Shown here piece by piece: positions 33,001-45,793 of a stretch of DNA of 64,000 nt. Source of the stretch: Hsuehochloa calcarea (Eukaryota > Streptophyta > Magnoliopsida > Poales > Poaceae); NCBI GenBank assembly GCA_036346395.1, contig CM070603.1:53922868-53986867 (forward strand), written 5' to 3'. Numbering within the stretch: position 1 is the first letter of the stretch; each line of letters begins with the position of its first letter. A program made the position numbers and the translations under genes. Under the pieces are notes generated by a model that worked only from the letters and a program-made list of their open reading frames with translations, had not been told where the DNA came from and searched no databases.

Positions 33001-33928
33001 GTAAGGAAACCCTAGCTGGCGTGGATTGTTGTTCGTTTTGCTCTGGTCTTTTCTTTGCTGTGAACCATCGATTCCAATCCAACTAGATCTTTCTTCTTCT
33101 TCTTCTTCAAGATCGATCTCAGCTCAGTTGACCCCATCCCATTGATAGCACTATCCAATGTACTCTGAACTAATACTCATGTGGGGGTTCAACTTAACCC
33201 CCATGCCCCGCGTTATGTCCGCCCCCTGTTCTGAATACGTCACGCCGAACACTGACCGAGGCTGAACAAAGAGACGCGAGTGATTAATGAATGGAGGGGA
33301 TTTACTAATCTGGATGTTGATAGGGTTTGGAATTGATTGGCTGCTTATGATTATTTGACTATGTTGATGAATGTGTGAACCAGAGGTACCACGATGAAGG
33401 AATATGAATCGTGATCGTGTAATGTATGCTGTTTGTAAGTCAGATAAGCACATATAGTTCATTGGTATGTACATGTCATATAATATGCATGGCTGGCGTC
33501 TGGTAGATGTAATCCTTTGGGCGGATATTTGTTAGCTGCTTTTAGGGATTTCTTGAGATACAGATAGCAAGTGGATGTTAGGCTATGTGACTGTGCAATA
33601 CTCCATTAAAAGAGTAGGAAGTCAAAGGAAGTGGGTCGATGTGAATCAATTCTCATGCCTACGTTTTGTTACCTATACAACTTCTAAGAGGTTGTTGGTG
33701 AATGTAAGGATTCAATGAATCCCCTCTACAAAGTGTTTGAACTACCATACCATTTTTTCATTTATCTGCTACTACAAAGATGCCTAATTGAATGTGTAGC
33801 ACCTTTGATGTGCAAACCTCACTGCAGCTTGCAAATATTTTATGTTGCCTTCGCCAAATAACTTCTTTCTTTCCCCCTTCTCTTGGTGGCAATTACTGTA
33901 GGTTGAGTAGATATTCCCTTCTTTGCCA

Positions 33929-36900
33929 ATGGCGAGGGAACCAAGTCCTGAAATAGATGATGAACTTTTCAATGAAGTTTATGGGAAAGCCTATAGCGGT
34001 CCAGTTGCATCAGCTACAAACAGTGTGACGTCTAAAGTAAATGATGAGAAGAGGCCCCAGACTCGTGATAAGTCAGACGAAGAAGATGAGCCCCGGGATC
34101 CCAATGCTGTCCCTACTGACTTCACTAGTAGAGAGGCTAAGGTTTGGGAGGCTAAAGCTAAGGCTACAGAAAGGAACTGGAAGAAGAGAAAGGAGGAAGA
34201 AATGATTTGTAAAATATGTGGAGAATCAGGTCATTTTACTCAGGTACTCTTTTCTCTAATGAAATTAGAACTGGGGCATGCACTTTGATTGAGATAAACA
34301 CATAATGGATTACCAGACTTTGATTTCTTCTTGCAGTGTTGCCTGCTTTGTAGTTATGCTCAGTAGTCATTTACTGATCCTGGTAAATTTAAACAGCAAG
34401 ATTCCTCCCTGATACACGACTAGCAGCACTATGATGCTTATACCGTTGAAGAATTGCCGGACTCTCCGACAACCTTGTTTTGTGTTATTTTATCCTTTGC
34501 CTGTGATTTATAGTACCTTATCCCAAGAAAAATATGCTTCAACCTTTTTTATTAGAATAGCAGTATAACACAATCATTACAATTGAAGCAAAACATATCC
34601 TACCTTTTTTATTTATTAAAATAGCAGTATAACACAATCATTTCAATTTAAGCAAAACATATCCTGCAATTAACTTTTGGGCATCTGTGTCTTGTGCAAT
34701 TTGTCTTGCGTGGTTATTCCAAAATTAAGAATTGAACCCTTCTGCATTGAAAGGAGACTTCCATTAGTTCCATAGCTTGCTTGTAGTTTCTCTTGTTGAC
34801 CTCATATTTCACCGATTTTCTTTGGTGTATGCAGTGTGCTGTAGAGTATCTATATCCTGTCTCTTAGGCGTGCTGGCATATTTTTTCTGTTGTTTCACTG
34901 TCAGTACATCCAAAATGGAGATTATGGTCCAAAAAAAGTGGAATGCACGCACCTAATATCCTTTCTGCATCCACCTCATTGATAGTTGATACTGAGAGTA
35001 TTACCCTTAATTGGTTCTTCTACTATTAATGATCTTGTACTTCTGCAAAGTCTTCTAGAAAAGCCACAAATTTCTGGTGCAACCGAGCTAATTTGATCTT
35101 GATGGATACAAACTCGATCACGACTTAACTGCATGCATAGCATAAATTACTGGTACAACCCAGATAAGTTTACCCATATAAACTCAGTCACGAATTAACA
35201 GGATGCAATGATGCATAATATAAATTACTTTGGCAGTCCAGCTAATTTTATCCTGGTGGATATAAACTCAATCGCATATTGATAGCATGCATAAACATGA
35301 CATAAATTAGGATAATATGTCCTAGAAAACTCAAATTATATGCAACTGATATGCGTATACTTACCCTGTTGTGTCAGTATCATATAATTTATACCTGTCA
35401 TGGGCTTATGGCTCTTTCTTTCATTCGATATATATATTTCATCGAGGTCACATCAGTCCACAGGATCAGCGCGAGTTATTTTTGCCTCAAGCACCTCTGC
35501 AAGCTTTCTGTATGCATCTTAACATTGATTAGAGACATTATAATGTTTCATGTACATTGTTTATGCATATCTATCCTCTAAATAGGTTCTTGCAAAAATA
35601 TTACTGTTTTACTATGGCAGAAAACTGAAAGTTTGAAGATATTCTCTATATTTTAACATTACTTTCTGCTGTTATCATAACATTGTCAAGGCTTGTTATT
35701 CAGTTTACATATTTTTACCTTTCTGAATAGGGTTGCCCATCCACACTTGGAGCAAATAGGAGAAATGCAGATTTTTTTGAAAGAGTTCCAGCAAGAGACA
35801 AACAAGTCAGGGATCTTTTCACTGAGAGGACAATAAGTCAGATTGAGAAGGATATGGGGTGTAAAATCAGAATGGATGAGAAGTTCCTGTTTGTCAGTGG
35901 GAAAGATAGGTTAGTACTAGCCAAAGGTGTAGATGCTGTGCATAAAATCATTCAGGAGGGCAAAGGTAAACATAGTTCAAGCAGCCCAAAACGGGATCGT
36001 TCTAGATCCCCTGTACGAAATTCCACCGATTTTCACCCCAGGCTCTCTGATTCGCAATGGTCTCATAGCCCAAGAAATGCATTACACTCTCAAAGTAAAG
36101 GATACTTTAATGAAAGGCCTCTAGATGGTCGCTTACGCGACGATATGCCCAAGTATTCAAAAGGATGTCCACAAGGTAGGGCGCTCAAGCACACTGGTCT
36201 TATTATTTGTTGTATGGGCAAATATTACGAGCCAGACAATTTTGACAAGTTGAGCCCAAGAAAATGCCTTTGGCCCCTTTTAGTTGGTTACCGCCATGCT
36301 GCAGTATAACTTGTTTGGTCCTTTTGCAGCTAGAGGTAAGTTCAAGCTTTATGTGCTCGAATATGAAGTGATGTCTGTCTGGTTATGATCAGACAGATTA
36401 CCTTGAATACAACAAGTTCCATGTTGAAAGATTTTTCAGACATCTATGAGTTGGATGGCCTACAATATGTGTATTGTATCTGGCAATATTCATCCTTTAA
36501 CTATACAGTAAAGTCTACTTAGGTGTCAAACTATCTTAGTCATCTGGAACTAAAATGCATATCTTGCATGTTCTTCCTTTTGCTGAAGCTTATGCCAACT
36601 ATGGAGCAAAAGGCCGTCCAGCCCAATCAAAATCTCCATGTCAACCCTCTTATCTTGATGATTCCCTTATATCACATGGTGGGAATAGCCAACATGGCGT
36701 GACACGTATGCCCAATAACTGGAGCATTGAGAGGCATGGAACAGATTCCCGTTTAGACCTTAAGTTTGACCTGCCTTCCTATCCACAAACTTTGGAAGAG
36801 CTTGAAATGGAGTTTAAAAGAGAAGCTATGGAATTAGCTAGAGCCAGTGACCAAGAGGAGGATGAAGAGAACTACAAGCATCGTGAGGTAAACTGCTTGT

Positions 36901-38336
36901 TGGTATAGTATATTGAATGGCACTTTATTTCTCTGTTAATAATTCAATAAGCATCTAATTATGAGCTCTTATTTATTGAACCAACATGATTGGTCTGATT
37001 TGTCCATGACAGAAAGTGTCTGCAATACAATACAATACATTCTTCACTTTTTTTAATATAAGAAAGTTCAGAAGTTTGAAGTTTGAGATAATTTGTATTA
37101 CCACAGTACACAAAAGTATTATAAAATAAGTATATATCACAAAGGTTACCTCACCCCAAATACAGTATAAAAATGAAAGCCTCAGTTTTTCCCCCCCTTT
37201 AAAGTGTTCATTTGTAATCTTTTAGGTCAAGAAATAGGGGGGTTCTAGTTATTTCATGTAAAGCATACATGAAAGTACCAAATGATTGCAGAATTTTGGC
37301 GGTGTGGGACCGTACTGCTCTCTTCTATATCCAGCGTCTCAGTTGGAATTAGCTGGACTTCCCAACTTGTACTTGGTTCATTTTGGCTATACATGCCTTT
37401 TTGTTTTTTAACTACCTACTTGGAATTGGATGACTAATTGGTTCGATTGAAAGTTGGAGTTAAAATGAACCCACTTTATTTGAGAGCCCAATATGTTTTT
37501 TTTGCCCTATTGCATTTTGGAAGGAGTGCACTTTGGATGGTGGATTTCTGCACCTTTTTTTTTTTTTTTTTATTTTATTCTCTTGCCATCATTTGCCTAC
37601 CCTTACTTCTTGCATGGAACTGTGGGAGGGTAGTGGGCTATCTTCCTCACTGGAGGGCAACACAACTTAAAACACTTGCAAGGATTAATAATTTATTTAT
37701 TTTGGTTGTTTTATAAGTTGTGACAAACTGAAAATTCCATCTACTAGTCTACTAATTTAATTGTAATATAGTTGGTTGCACAAAGCAACTTCTATTCTTT
37801 GGATCCTTCATTTGCAATAGAATTCTGGTTGTAAACTAGAAATGTGTTTTATGCTAAAGAGCTGCCAGCGTAACCAATAACTATGTCTATTAAATGACTT
37901 AAGTTTTGCACCTTGTGGTACGGTTGCTTTTGTAATGTGTTTCATTCTATGTTTAAAAGGTCTGCTAAGTGCTAATTGCCTGTGGTATTTCCTAATGCCA
38001 TTCTTCTTTCCAATGCAGTCACTTAGAGAAATGAGAGAGAACCACGTGAAGAGAGTGACTGCCATGAGGAGTACGCATGCAAGGAAGTGGGATGAATTTC
38101 TTGAACAAAGCTTTAAAAGGCAACAGCAAGCTCAGCAGACTTCGTACGCCCAAACTGGTTATCCAGATTTTGATCAGAGAACTACACATTTTGCTGCTAC
38201 TGGTCCACCAATCGATTCAAAGAAAACATATCCATATGCCACTGATAACTACTCTGCCCCAAAGCCTCATGCTGGTTATGGCGAGTTTCAGCATGAGAGG
38301 CATGATGATTTTGGGAGGACCTATGGGCGATATTAG
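33929..38336 (+). CDS. CCHC zinc-knuckle, KH-like RNA-binding protein
   Basis: Exons 33929-34243, 35731-36175, 36330-36335 (micro-exon), 36589-36887 and 38019-38336 sum to 1383 nt, 460 aa. The frame also holds without the 6-nt exon (458 aa). The acidic N-terminus (EIDDELFNEVYGKAY, SDEEDEPRDPNAVPTDF) leads to a CX2CX4HX4C knuckle (C94, C97, H102, C107) interrupted by the first intron. A KH-like fold follows (about 113-180) with TISQIEKDMGCKIRMDEKFL. Next is a Ser/Arg-containing region with SSSSPKRDRSRSPVR, an acidic helix (YPQTLEELEMEFKREAMELA) and a Tyr/Gln-rich tail. The architecture suggests a nuclear RNA-processing protein. I know close plant homologues only as zinc-knuckle family proteins and assign no precise role. 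The ATG follows TTTGCCA. Confidence 0.85.
34541..34668. repeat. Tandem duplication in intron
   Basis: Two diverged copies of a unit of about 65 bp containing ATAGCAGTATAACACAATCA and AAGCAAAACATATCCT, in the intron after the first coding exon of the zinc-knuckle gene. Confidence 0.8.
35067..35303. repeat. Degenerate tandem repeat, three copies of about 78 bp
   Basis: Three diverged units, each with a CAACCnAGnTAAnTTnA-like start, ATAAACTCnATCACGAnTTA in the middle, and GCATGCATAGCATAAATTA at the end. They lie in the same long intron of the zinc-knuckle gene. Confidence 0.7.
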
Positions 38337-39260
38337 CTGTTGTCCGGTGGTGAGTTAAAACTGTTTCGTTTAGCTTTTGATCTTACGTTGTGCAGTTTAA
38401 ATGTATTTAGACATAGCCTTCTCGTGGTTTGTGAAACTGGCACACAAGGGTAAGGTGGTGTTCCAGGTAAGTTTGGTGGTAGTTAAAGGGTTGCGAGTTG
38501 CGACTACGTTGCATACAATAGATGTGGACTTGGTTGCCTCCCATTCCATTTTTGAGTACCTAAGAGTGGTTCCCGAATTTTCAGGGCGCTTTTGTGAGGA
38601 ATCTGAGTCAATGGTGTGCTACTGTCTTAGTGCCAATTTTCTGTTATGTAATTTCAGAAGGTAAGAATTTTCGTATTTTGGCAGCAACATGTGTTCCAGT
38701 TGCTCATTCTTTTGCAGTCTTCAGTACCATCGCAACGAGATGTGGAACTGTGAAAATGGAATTCAGATATTGTATCTACTACTTTTCTATTACTATGATG
38801 GGACGGGTTGATGTTATGAACGATGTCAACATGTTGGTTATTTCCAGTTCTATCAACTAGAAATTTCCGCATACTGGTATGCATTTAAAGAAATCTAGTC
38901 CAATTTCGTTGCTAAATTGGACTGGCCACTGACATCATTTCTGTTGGTATGGCAGTTTATTGTATCTTTGTTTCTTTTTTCTAATACGTATATACCAGTC
39001 AATCTAAAAAAAGTGTAGTTCAGGAAAATGTCAAACTAATAAAAAAGTGTACCTATCTCTCCATAGTTTGTATTTTTGTCTCCCAATCTATATAGACTTG
39101 GATTATGAAATTTGGTAAGGTTATGCTACTAATTCAGGACGCTTTCCCATGTTTGTTTCATTTGTTTATTATTTTATGGTACTTCGCATGATGATACTTG
39201 GTTCTTTATAGACCTTCAGCCTACAAGTAACCTGTACAGCTCGAGTGTGAATTTGCCCAA
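38337..39260. other. 3' region of the zinc-knuckle gene and spacer
   Basis: 3' UTR and flanking DNA. Small frames at 38401-38884 have no conserved signature. A gene is not supported. Confidence 0.4.
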
Positions 39261-39266
39261 CTGAAT

Positions 39267-42200
39267 TACATACCAAGCCTACTAAGGAACATCATCAGTC
39301 TTGGACAGCTAGAAGAAATTGGTTGCAGGATGGTGCTCGAGAATGGACACTTGTGTGTGTGTGATCGTCAATCGAAGCTACTAACCAGAGTTAAAATGTC
39401 TATAAATCACCTCTATATTTTGAACATCAATATGGTCAAACCGGTGTGTCCGTTAGCAAGCCTCGGCGGCGACGCATGGTTGTGGCATGTGAGGTATGGA
39501 CATTTGAACCTCCAAGCCTTGCGCAACTTGAGAAACAAAGAGATGGTGGAAGGACTGCTGCAAATAGATCACATTGATCGAGTGTGTGACAGTTGTCTAG
39601 TTGGCAAATAACGTCGGGCATCCTTTCCTCAAGAATCAAACTATCGTGTTGACAAACAGCTCAGCTAGTACACGAGTACCTTTGTGGTCCTATCTCGCCG
39701 CCAACAGGAGGAGGTAAAAGATACTTCTTTTTGCCAGTTGATGATTTCAGTCGATATATGTGGTTAGTACTACTTAAAAGGCAAAGATGAGGCACTTGAT
39801 GCACTGAGCAAGATCAAGGCTGGTTTGGAGCTGGAGGTTGATAGCAAGTTGATAGCTTCGAACCGATAGTGGAGGAGAATTCACCTCAAATGAGTTTGAG
39901 GGATATTGTGAGAAACATGGCATCAAACATTTTCTCACCGCACCATACTCACCTCAGCAAAACGGTGTGGTTGAGAGGAGAAACCAAACCATTATTAGAA
40001 TGGCTCGAAACTTGCTCAAGAGCAAAAATATGTCCGGTGTGTTTTGGGGTGACGTTGTCACGACAGTTGTGTATCTTTTGAACCGTGCTCCAACGAAAAG
40101 TGTAGTTGGGAATACTTCTTATGAAGCCTGGTTCCAAAGAAAACCAAAAGTGTAGCATTTGAGAACTTTCGGGTGTATTGCTCATGTCAAGCCGGTGAAA
40201 CCACACACTGGAAAACTTGCTGATCGCAGTGTTCCGATGGTGTTAATTGGGTATGAGAGGTCAAAAGCATACCGAGTTTATGATCCTGCTACTAAGAAAG
40301 TTCATGTGTCTAGGGACATCATATTCGAAGAAGGCAAGTAGTGGAATTGGAACTCAGTCTCCGGTGGTGAGGCAAACAAAATCGGTGGCAGTGATGTGTT
40401 TACCGTGCAATATCCCACTGACCCTGGTGTAGGTGGAGATCAAGCTGATGCAGCTCCACCCTTGTCATCAGCATCTGGTGCACAAGAAAATTGGGGGGGG
40501 GGGGTATATGGAGCGGATCAACACTCTACAAGCTCATCGACATCACCAATGATTTTTGCCGCACCGATCTTAGCAGTTGCCGTGGCAACTCCAGTAGCTG
40601 TCGAAACCCCTGTCGTATCTGCCGCAACGACTTCGGCAGGCGTTACCTCTACCAGCATTGCTGAATCGGCAAGATCAAGCTTAGGATCACCACCCTCTAA
40701 TGAATTGCGGTTTCGATCACTAAATGAGGTGTATGATGCTACTTCACCAATCCATCTCGACCTTGAGGAGCTTTGCTAGGTGCCGAGGAACCCACAAGTG
40801 TCGAAGAAGCTAAAGAACATGCATGTTGGAGGCATGCAATGAATGAAGAACTAGCATCAATTGAGAGGAATAACACATGGGAGTTGATGGAGCTGCCAAA
40901 GGGCCACAGGCCGATCGGTTTGAAATGGGTCTTCAAAGTCAAGAAAGACTCAATGGGAGTTGTGGTCAAGCATAAAGCAAGGTTAGTTGCAAAAGGGCAT
41001 GTGCAATAAATGGGAGTGGATTTCGAAGAGATTTTTGCACCAGTGGGAAGGATGGAGACAGTGAGGTTATTGTTGGCTTTGGCTTTATAAGAAGCTTGGC
41101 AAGTACATCATGTGGATGTCTAATCAGCCTTCCTCAATGGTGAATTAAAAGAGGAAGTATAGTAACTCAACCACCCAGTTATGTGAATGAAGACTGTGAA
41201 CAGAAGGTCTTGAAGCTAAGCGAGGCACTCTATGGTCTTCGCCAAGCTCCCCATGCTTGGAATTCAAAGCTTGATGAGTGTATCACATCACTTAGCTTTG
41301 AGAGGAGTTCACTTGAGCATGTTGTCTACAAGAAGAGCATTGGTAAGTCAAAGCTAATTGTTGGGGTTTATGTTGAAGATTTGGTCATCATAGGATCCAA
41401 TCCTGAGGAGATCACAAGGTTCAAGAAACAAATGATGCACATGTTTGAGATGAGTGATCTAGGTCTACTCATTTATTATCTGGGAATTGAGGTGTGCCAA
41501 TCTTCTCAAGAGATCACCTTGTGCCAATCAGGATATGCAAGGAAGATACCAGAGAAAACCGGCATGCTTGAATGCAATCCTTGTCAAACTCCCATGGAAC
41601 CAAGGCTAAAACTAAGCAAAGCCGGTCAAGGTTCACCAGTTGATGCAACAAACTACCGTAGCATTGTTGGCAGCTTGAGGTACTTGGTGGACACAAGATC
41701 CGACATCGCCTACTCAGTTGGCATCATGAGCCGTTTCATGGAGAAGCCCATGACGCAACACATGGTTGCAGTGAAGCAAATCCTCAGGTATGTACGTGGT
41801 GCGGTTGATCTTGGATGTGTATACACTAGGAAGGAGAAGCTAGGTGGAAGCATGATCGGTTACAGCGATAATGACCTCGTCGGTGATGTTGATGACTGGA
41901 AGAGCACCACCGGAGTCGTGTTCTACATTGGCGGGAACATGATCACCTGGGTTTCACAGAAACAAAAGGTGGTAGCTCTATCTTCATGCGAGGTGGAGTA
42001 TATTGCAGGCACAATCGCGACATGTCAAGGGGTTTCGATCAACCGATTGCTAGCTGATCTAACTGGACAGGTGGTGGAGATAGCAGTTCTCAAGGTGGAT
42101 AACAAATCGGCAATCTCACTTTGCAAGAATCCAGTTTTCCACGAGAGAAGCAAACACATAGACACCCGATATCATTTCATCAAGGAGTGCGTGGAGAATG

Positions 42201-42700
42201 GGAAGATTACAATCGAGTATGTCAAAATAGATGAGCAACTTGCTGACATCCTAATCAAGTCTCTCGGGCGTGTGAAGTTCTTGGAGATGCGTCAAATGAT
42301 GGGACTGCAAGTTGTAAAGAGAAGGCAACAAGTATTGGGGGGGGGGATGATGTTAAGTTTAACCTCGTTGCATTCTCAATCTTCCACATTGAATAAGTGT
42401 GTTAGGGTCCATATTTTGTACCAGACGAGACACATGTTTGTGTGAACGTTCAGCTTGGCACTGCATGCCAATATAGTGTGTGTGTGTGTCCACAACATCG
42501 GCGTGTGTTGTGAGAGTTCTTTGGGCCAATATAATGCTTGGTGGCCATGGCTGGCTAGCTAAGCTGAGCTAGCTATCCACTGCCCTATGGCTCTAGTCTT
42601 TGTCTAGCCGTCTAGTTGTTGCATGTAGTTGTCTCCTCGCCTCGATGGGCGTCTGCGTTTGCTCATGATCCAAGTAAAGTGTTGGGAATTTATAGACGGA
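39267..42700 (+). mobile_element. 5'-truncated, decayed Ty1/copia retrotransposon
   Basis: Pol order is intact but broken. It runs from a GAG-pre-integrase zinc region (WHVRYGHLNLQALRNL, CDSCLVGK), through integrase pieces (VERRNQTIIRMARNLL, FWGDVVTTVVYLLNRAP), to reverse transcriptase (IGLKWVFKVKKD, ALYGLRQAPHAW, MEPRLKLSK) and RNase H (VALSSCEVEYIA, SKHIDTRYHFIKE). The longest open part is 41183-42445. Multiple stops and frameshifts interrupt integrase and reverse transcriptase. The catalytic YVDD box reads YVED. Gag, protease and the 5' LTR are missing. A G-rich polypurine tract (42336-42346) is followed by TGTTAAGTTTAACC at 42351, the likely 3' LTR start; its end is unclear. G homopolymers occur at 40494-40502 and in the polypurine tract. 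Confidence 0.85.
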
Positions 42701-42826
42701 GGGATATTTGCTTAATTTGTTCAGTTAATTATGATTTTTTAAGGATGTTTCAGTAGGGATTAGCAGCTGCTAATACACTCGTGACAACATCCAATGCAGC
42801 CAGTTGCATGGTGTACTCCTCGGCTA

Positions 42827-43081
42827 CTCTCTCTAGTCACAAGAGAATGTCGTTTTGGACATCGACACAGTTTTCAAAACACAACTTTGATAACTAATTC
42901 TATGGTAATAGATTTATAAACTTAACAGAATTATGCTTTTATGAAAGTTCTTTTTGAGACAAATCCATGCATACCATTTTCACGTGTTTAATCTAAATAT
43001 TGAAAAAGATACTGAAAACCAAAGTTTAGAAAGTTTGACTGTACCTAACCCAAAACGACATTCTTTTGTGATTGGAGTCAG
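42827..43081. mobile_element. Stowaway MITE
   Basis: Flanked by TA (42825-42826 and 43082-43083). The left end CTCTCTCTAGTCACAAGAGA and the right end, reverse-complemented CTGACTCCAATCACAAAAGA, continue into AATGTCGTTTTGG on both sides. 255 bp. Confidence 0.85.
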
Positions 43082-43364
43082 TAATTAAGTGTAAACACTA
43101 AGCAAATGTGAGGCCAACAAAATCATAAAAACTAAATCATAAAAACTGCTACTTGTCGATTATATTTGCTGTAGCCGATCAGGCAAGTGATATTGACAGT
43201 AGCACTATGCATTATTACTTGAGAGAGCGGCTGATTGGAGCTTGTAAGTACACGCGCGTTTGGGGGTTAATAATTGGGACGTGGTTAAAGGGGGGGAAAA
43301 AGGAGAGGCAATACTAATAGCGCGTGGATGGTTCGTTGATTACCGTTGCTAATTACTCTAATTA

Positions 43365-43629
43365 CTTCGTCTGTACTTTTTTCTAAACGATGTTGTCCAT
43401 TTTTCATGGTACCCGAGACCCAAGACGTAGCTTTGACTATTACTTTTAGAACATTTTGTTTGTATAAATTGTTATAGTGTTATGAAAGTAATTTTACTTA
43501 CATATATATTGACATAACTTTCATATGTTAATTTATATGGTTTTAAACAATATTAGTGACCAATTAAAACTTAGAAAATTTAACCGCGTACTCTAAAACA
43601 TCATTTTTGTTTGAAAAGAACGGATTGAG
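43365..43629. mobile_element. Stowaway MITE
   Basis: Flanked by TA (43363-43364 and 43630-43631). The left end CTTCGTCTGTACTTTTTTC and the right end, reverse-complemented CTCAATCCGTTCTTTTC, are decayed forms of the CTCCCTCCGTnC terminus. 265 bp, AT-rich interior. Confidence 0.8.
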
Positions 43630-43744
43630 TATGCTTCTTAACTACTTCCTGCAAAGGCGATTTCCAAACTGCAGTTCGATTAGAAATGTGTTGAAGGCAC
43701 AATTAACTTGAGAGATTGGTAGTATCGGTTAGAAGCCGAGTGGG

Positions 43745-43940
43745 AAATAAAAGAATTTCAAGGGAATAATTGTTTGTACATACTCATACCTGAGCCTTCA
43801 CTCTATCTGGTTAGACAAAAAAACACGTGTGTGGAGAGAAAAGACTTATTTCCCCCTCCGCACAATGTATTTAAGGATGAAGAATTCGAACCTAGGTTAG
43901 CTAACTCACCACCTATAGTGCTAACCAAATGACCCTGTGA
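43745..43940 (-). mobile_element. Possible tRNA-derived SINE
   Basis: On the minus strand TAGCACTATAGG (43923-43912) resembles an RNA polymerase III A box, and GGTTCGAATTC (43892-43882) matches a B box at 10 of 11 positions. Spacing is shorter than in a tRNA. Ends and target duplication were not fixed. This could be a chance match. Confidence 0.35.
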
Positions 43941-44751
43941 GACTCCTAGTTGTATCTGGCTAGTGTGGAAATGCACGGGTTTTCAAGTCGACTTAAAAGA
44001 TTCATAGGCTTCTCACCAAAGAGATTAAGGAAGAGATTAAGGAGGAATGTCGGCAATGGTGGTCTTCGGACGCTACATGTGATGACAAGTTATTGAGTTG
44101 ACCCCTGATCCTGGCGGTAGTAACCCATGCTGACACTACTAATTGTTTAACCTAATGTCCTAGTTCCAATTCAGATTTTGGAGTCACACTATGTTACGAG
44201 CGTGAACATCTCTAGCACATACAAAACCGCTTCTGTTATTGCCCAATCAGGTCCTTCAAAATTATATTTGTTCTCACGACGCAGTGGGGCTATTTTAATG
44301 CCACGATTTAATTCGGTGAAGCTAGCCTACATTCTACATCTTGCTTAATTTTTCACGAATCAAATAACTGTGCGCCTAGTATATGCCGTGAAACTGTATA
44401 GTACAGTACTGTAATTAAGCCATCTTCCTCGTACGACAAATTCTGAAATCCTGGTCTTTCTCAATGGAGTAGAAAAGATAATAGAGCTGCTGCTTCTTTG
44501 TCTCCCTCTGCATCGTCGTCCATCTCATCAGCCCCTGACAAGATCGAGAGAGCGAGAGAGAGAGAGAGAGAGATGTACTTGCCTCGCCGAGCAGGTGGAC
44601 GTCGGCATTCCGATAGCTCCAGCAGTCAAACAATCTGCACCGGCAATAGTAATCAAGCTGCAGCGCAATCTCTCTCTCTCTCTCCCCTCCCTACGCTCTA
44701 GCACCGCCGTCGCCAGCTCTGGCAGCCTGCCGACTTCTCCCACAGCTGGAT
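43941..44751. other. Spacer before the MBD4-like locus
   Basis: No gene recognised. Contains a GA dinucleotide run (about 44546-44574) and CT runs near 44670. Confidence 0.35.
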
Positions 44752-45335
44752 ATGGAGCTCGATGGTGAGCTCCTACAATTCCTCCCTTTTCTTCTCCGTC
44801 GCTTCTCCGACCACCTGCTCCCGATCCTCCTCCTCGCGCTCCTCGCCTTCCTCCTCTACCCCTCCGTGCCCACCGACCTCCTCCTCGATTGCTTCCACAT
44901 CAACCTGCCCCCCTTCCCTGAGCTCAACCTCCACCTCGCGCTCTGCCTCCTCCTCTGCAACCCCGGTCTCCTCCCTATCCGCTACAAAAAGGGGGGAGTT
45001 CCCAATTGCGGACCAGCCGCTAGTTGCCCAAAATGATCCCAATCCCTCCCACCGGCCTGTCGCGGCGCAGGTGATGTCGACGGCGCATGGGAGAGGGTAG
45101 GCGACGCGACAAAAGAAGCGGAAGAGGAAGAAGCATAAAGGGAAGGTGGAGGTAAGGGTGGGCATGGGTGTGGCTCCATCACCACCTCCCCACGAGCCGG
45201 CAACTCCAGAATCCGAGCCCCTGCCTCCGATCCCACTCGACCAAACCCCAACTCCATACGCCGCTCCCAAAACCCCAATCTTGGAAGAGGAAGCGACGGC
45301 ATCGGCGAGGAGGACGAAGGATCGTAAGAGGAAAA

Positions 45336-45658
45336 TGTTGGCTGTTAAACCTTGTATGCATGTATCTAGTTAGTTGGTTTACCTGTTCTGCTTGTGCATG
45401 CATCTAGTTAGTTGGTTTACCATTTCGTTTCTGCATGCGCACGAGCTCCGGATCGTGACCAGGTCATGACGCGAGAAGCGCTCTGCTCCAGTTTTTCCGT
45501 TTTGCATTGTTTCATTGCTTTGCATTATAAAAGGAGATGATAAATAAAAAACGCAGTATATCCATTGCAGCACAAAAGACCTTCTGAGTTCCACGTGTGT
45601 GTGTGTGTGCATCTTGAGCTCGGGTTTCCTCCAGGTGATCCTCGCCGGAGAACTGACA
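45336..45658 (+). repeat. 5' LTR of the copia element
   Basis: 323 bp, TG...CA. Contains a TATA-like CATTATAAAAGGAG at 45525-45538, plausibly the element's own promoter, and a GT microsatellite near 45594-45609. A CATCTAGTTAGTTGGTTTAC unit occurs twice near its start. Confidence 0.95.
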
Positions 45659-45793
45659 ATTGGTATCAGAGCCATGTCGGCTCCGGCGGTTCGCGACTCA
45701 AGGACGTCTCCAAGGAGGTATCGCGCGCGCTCGCCATCACGCGGATGACCCCGCCACCGCGACTCCGGTGGGCATGAGGTTGTCGTCCAGCGT

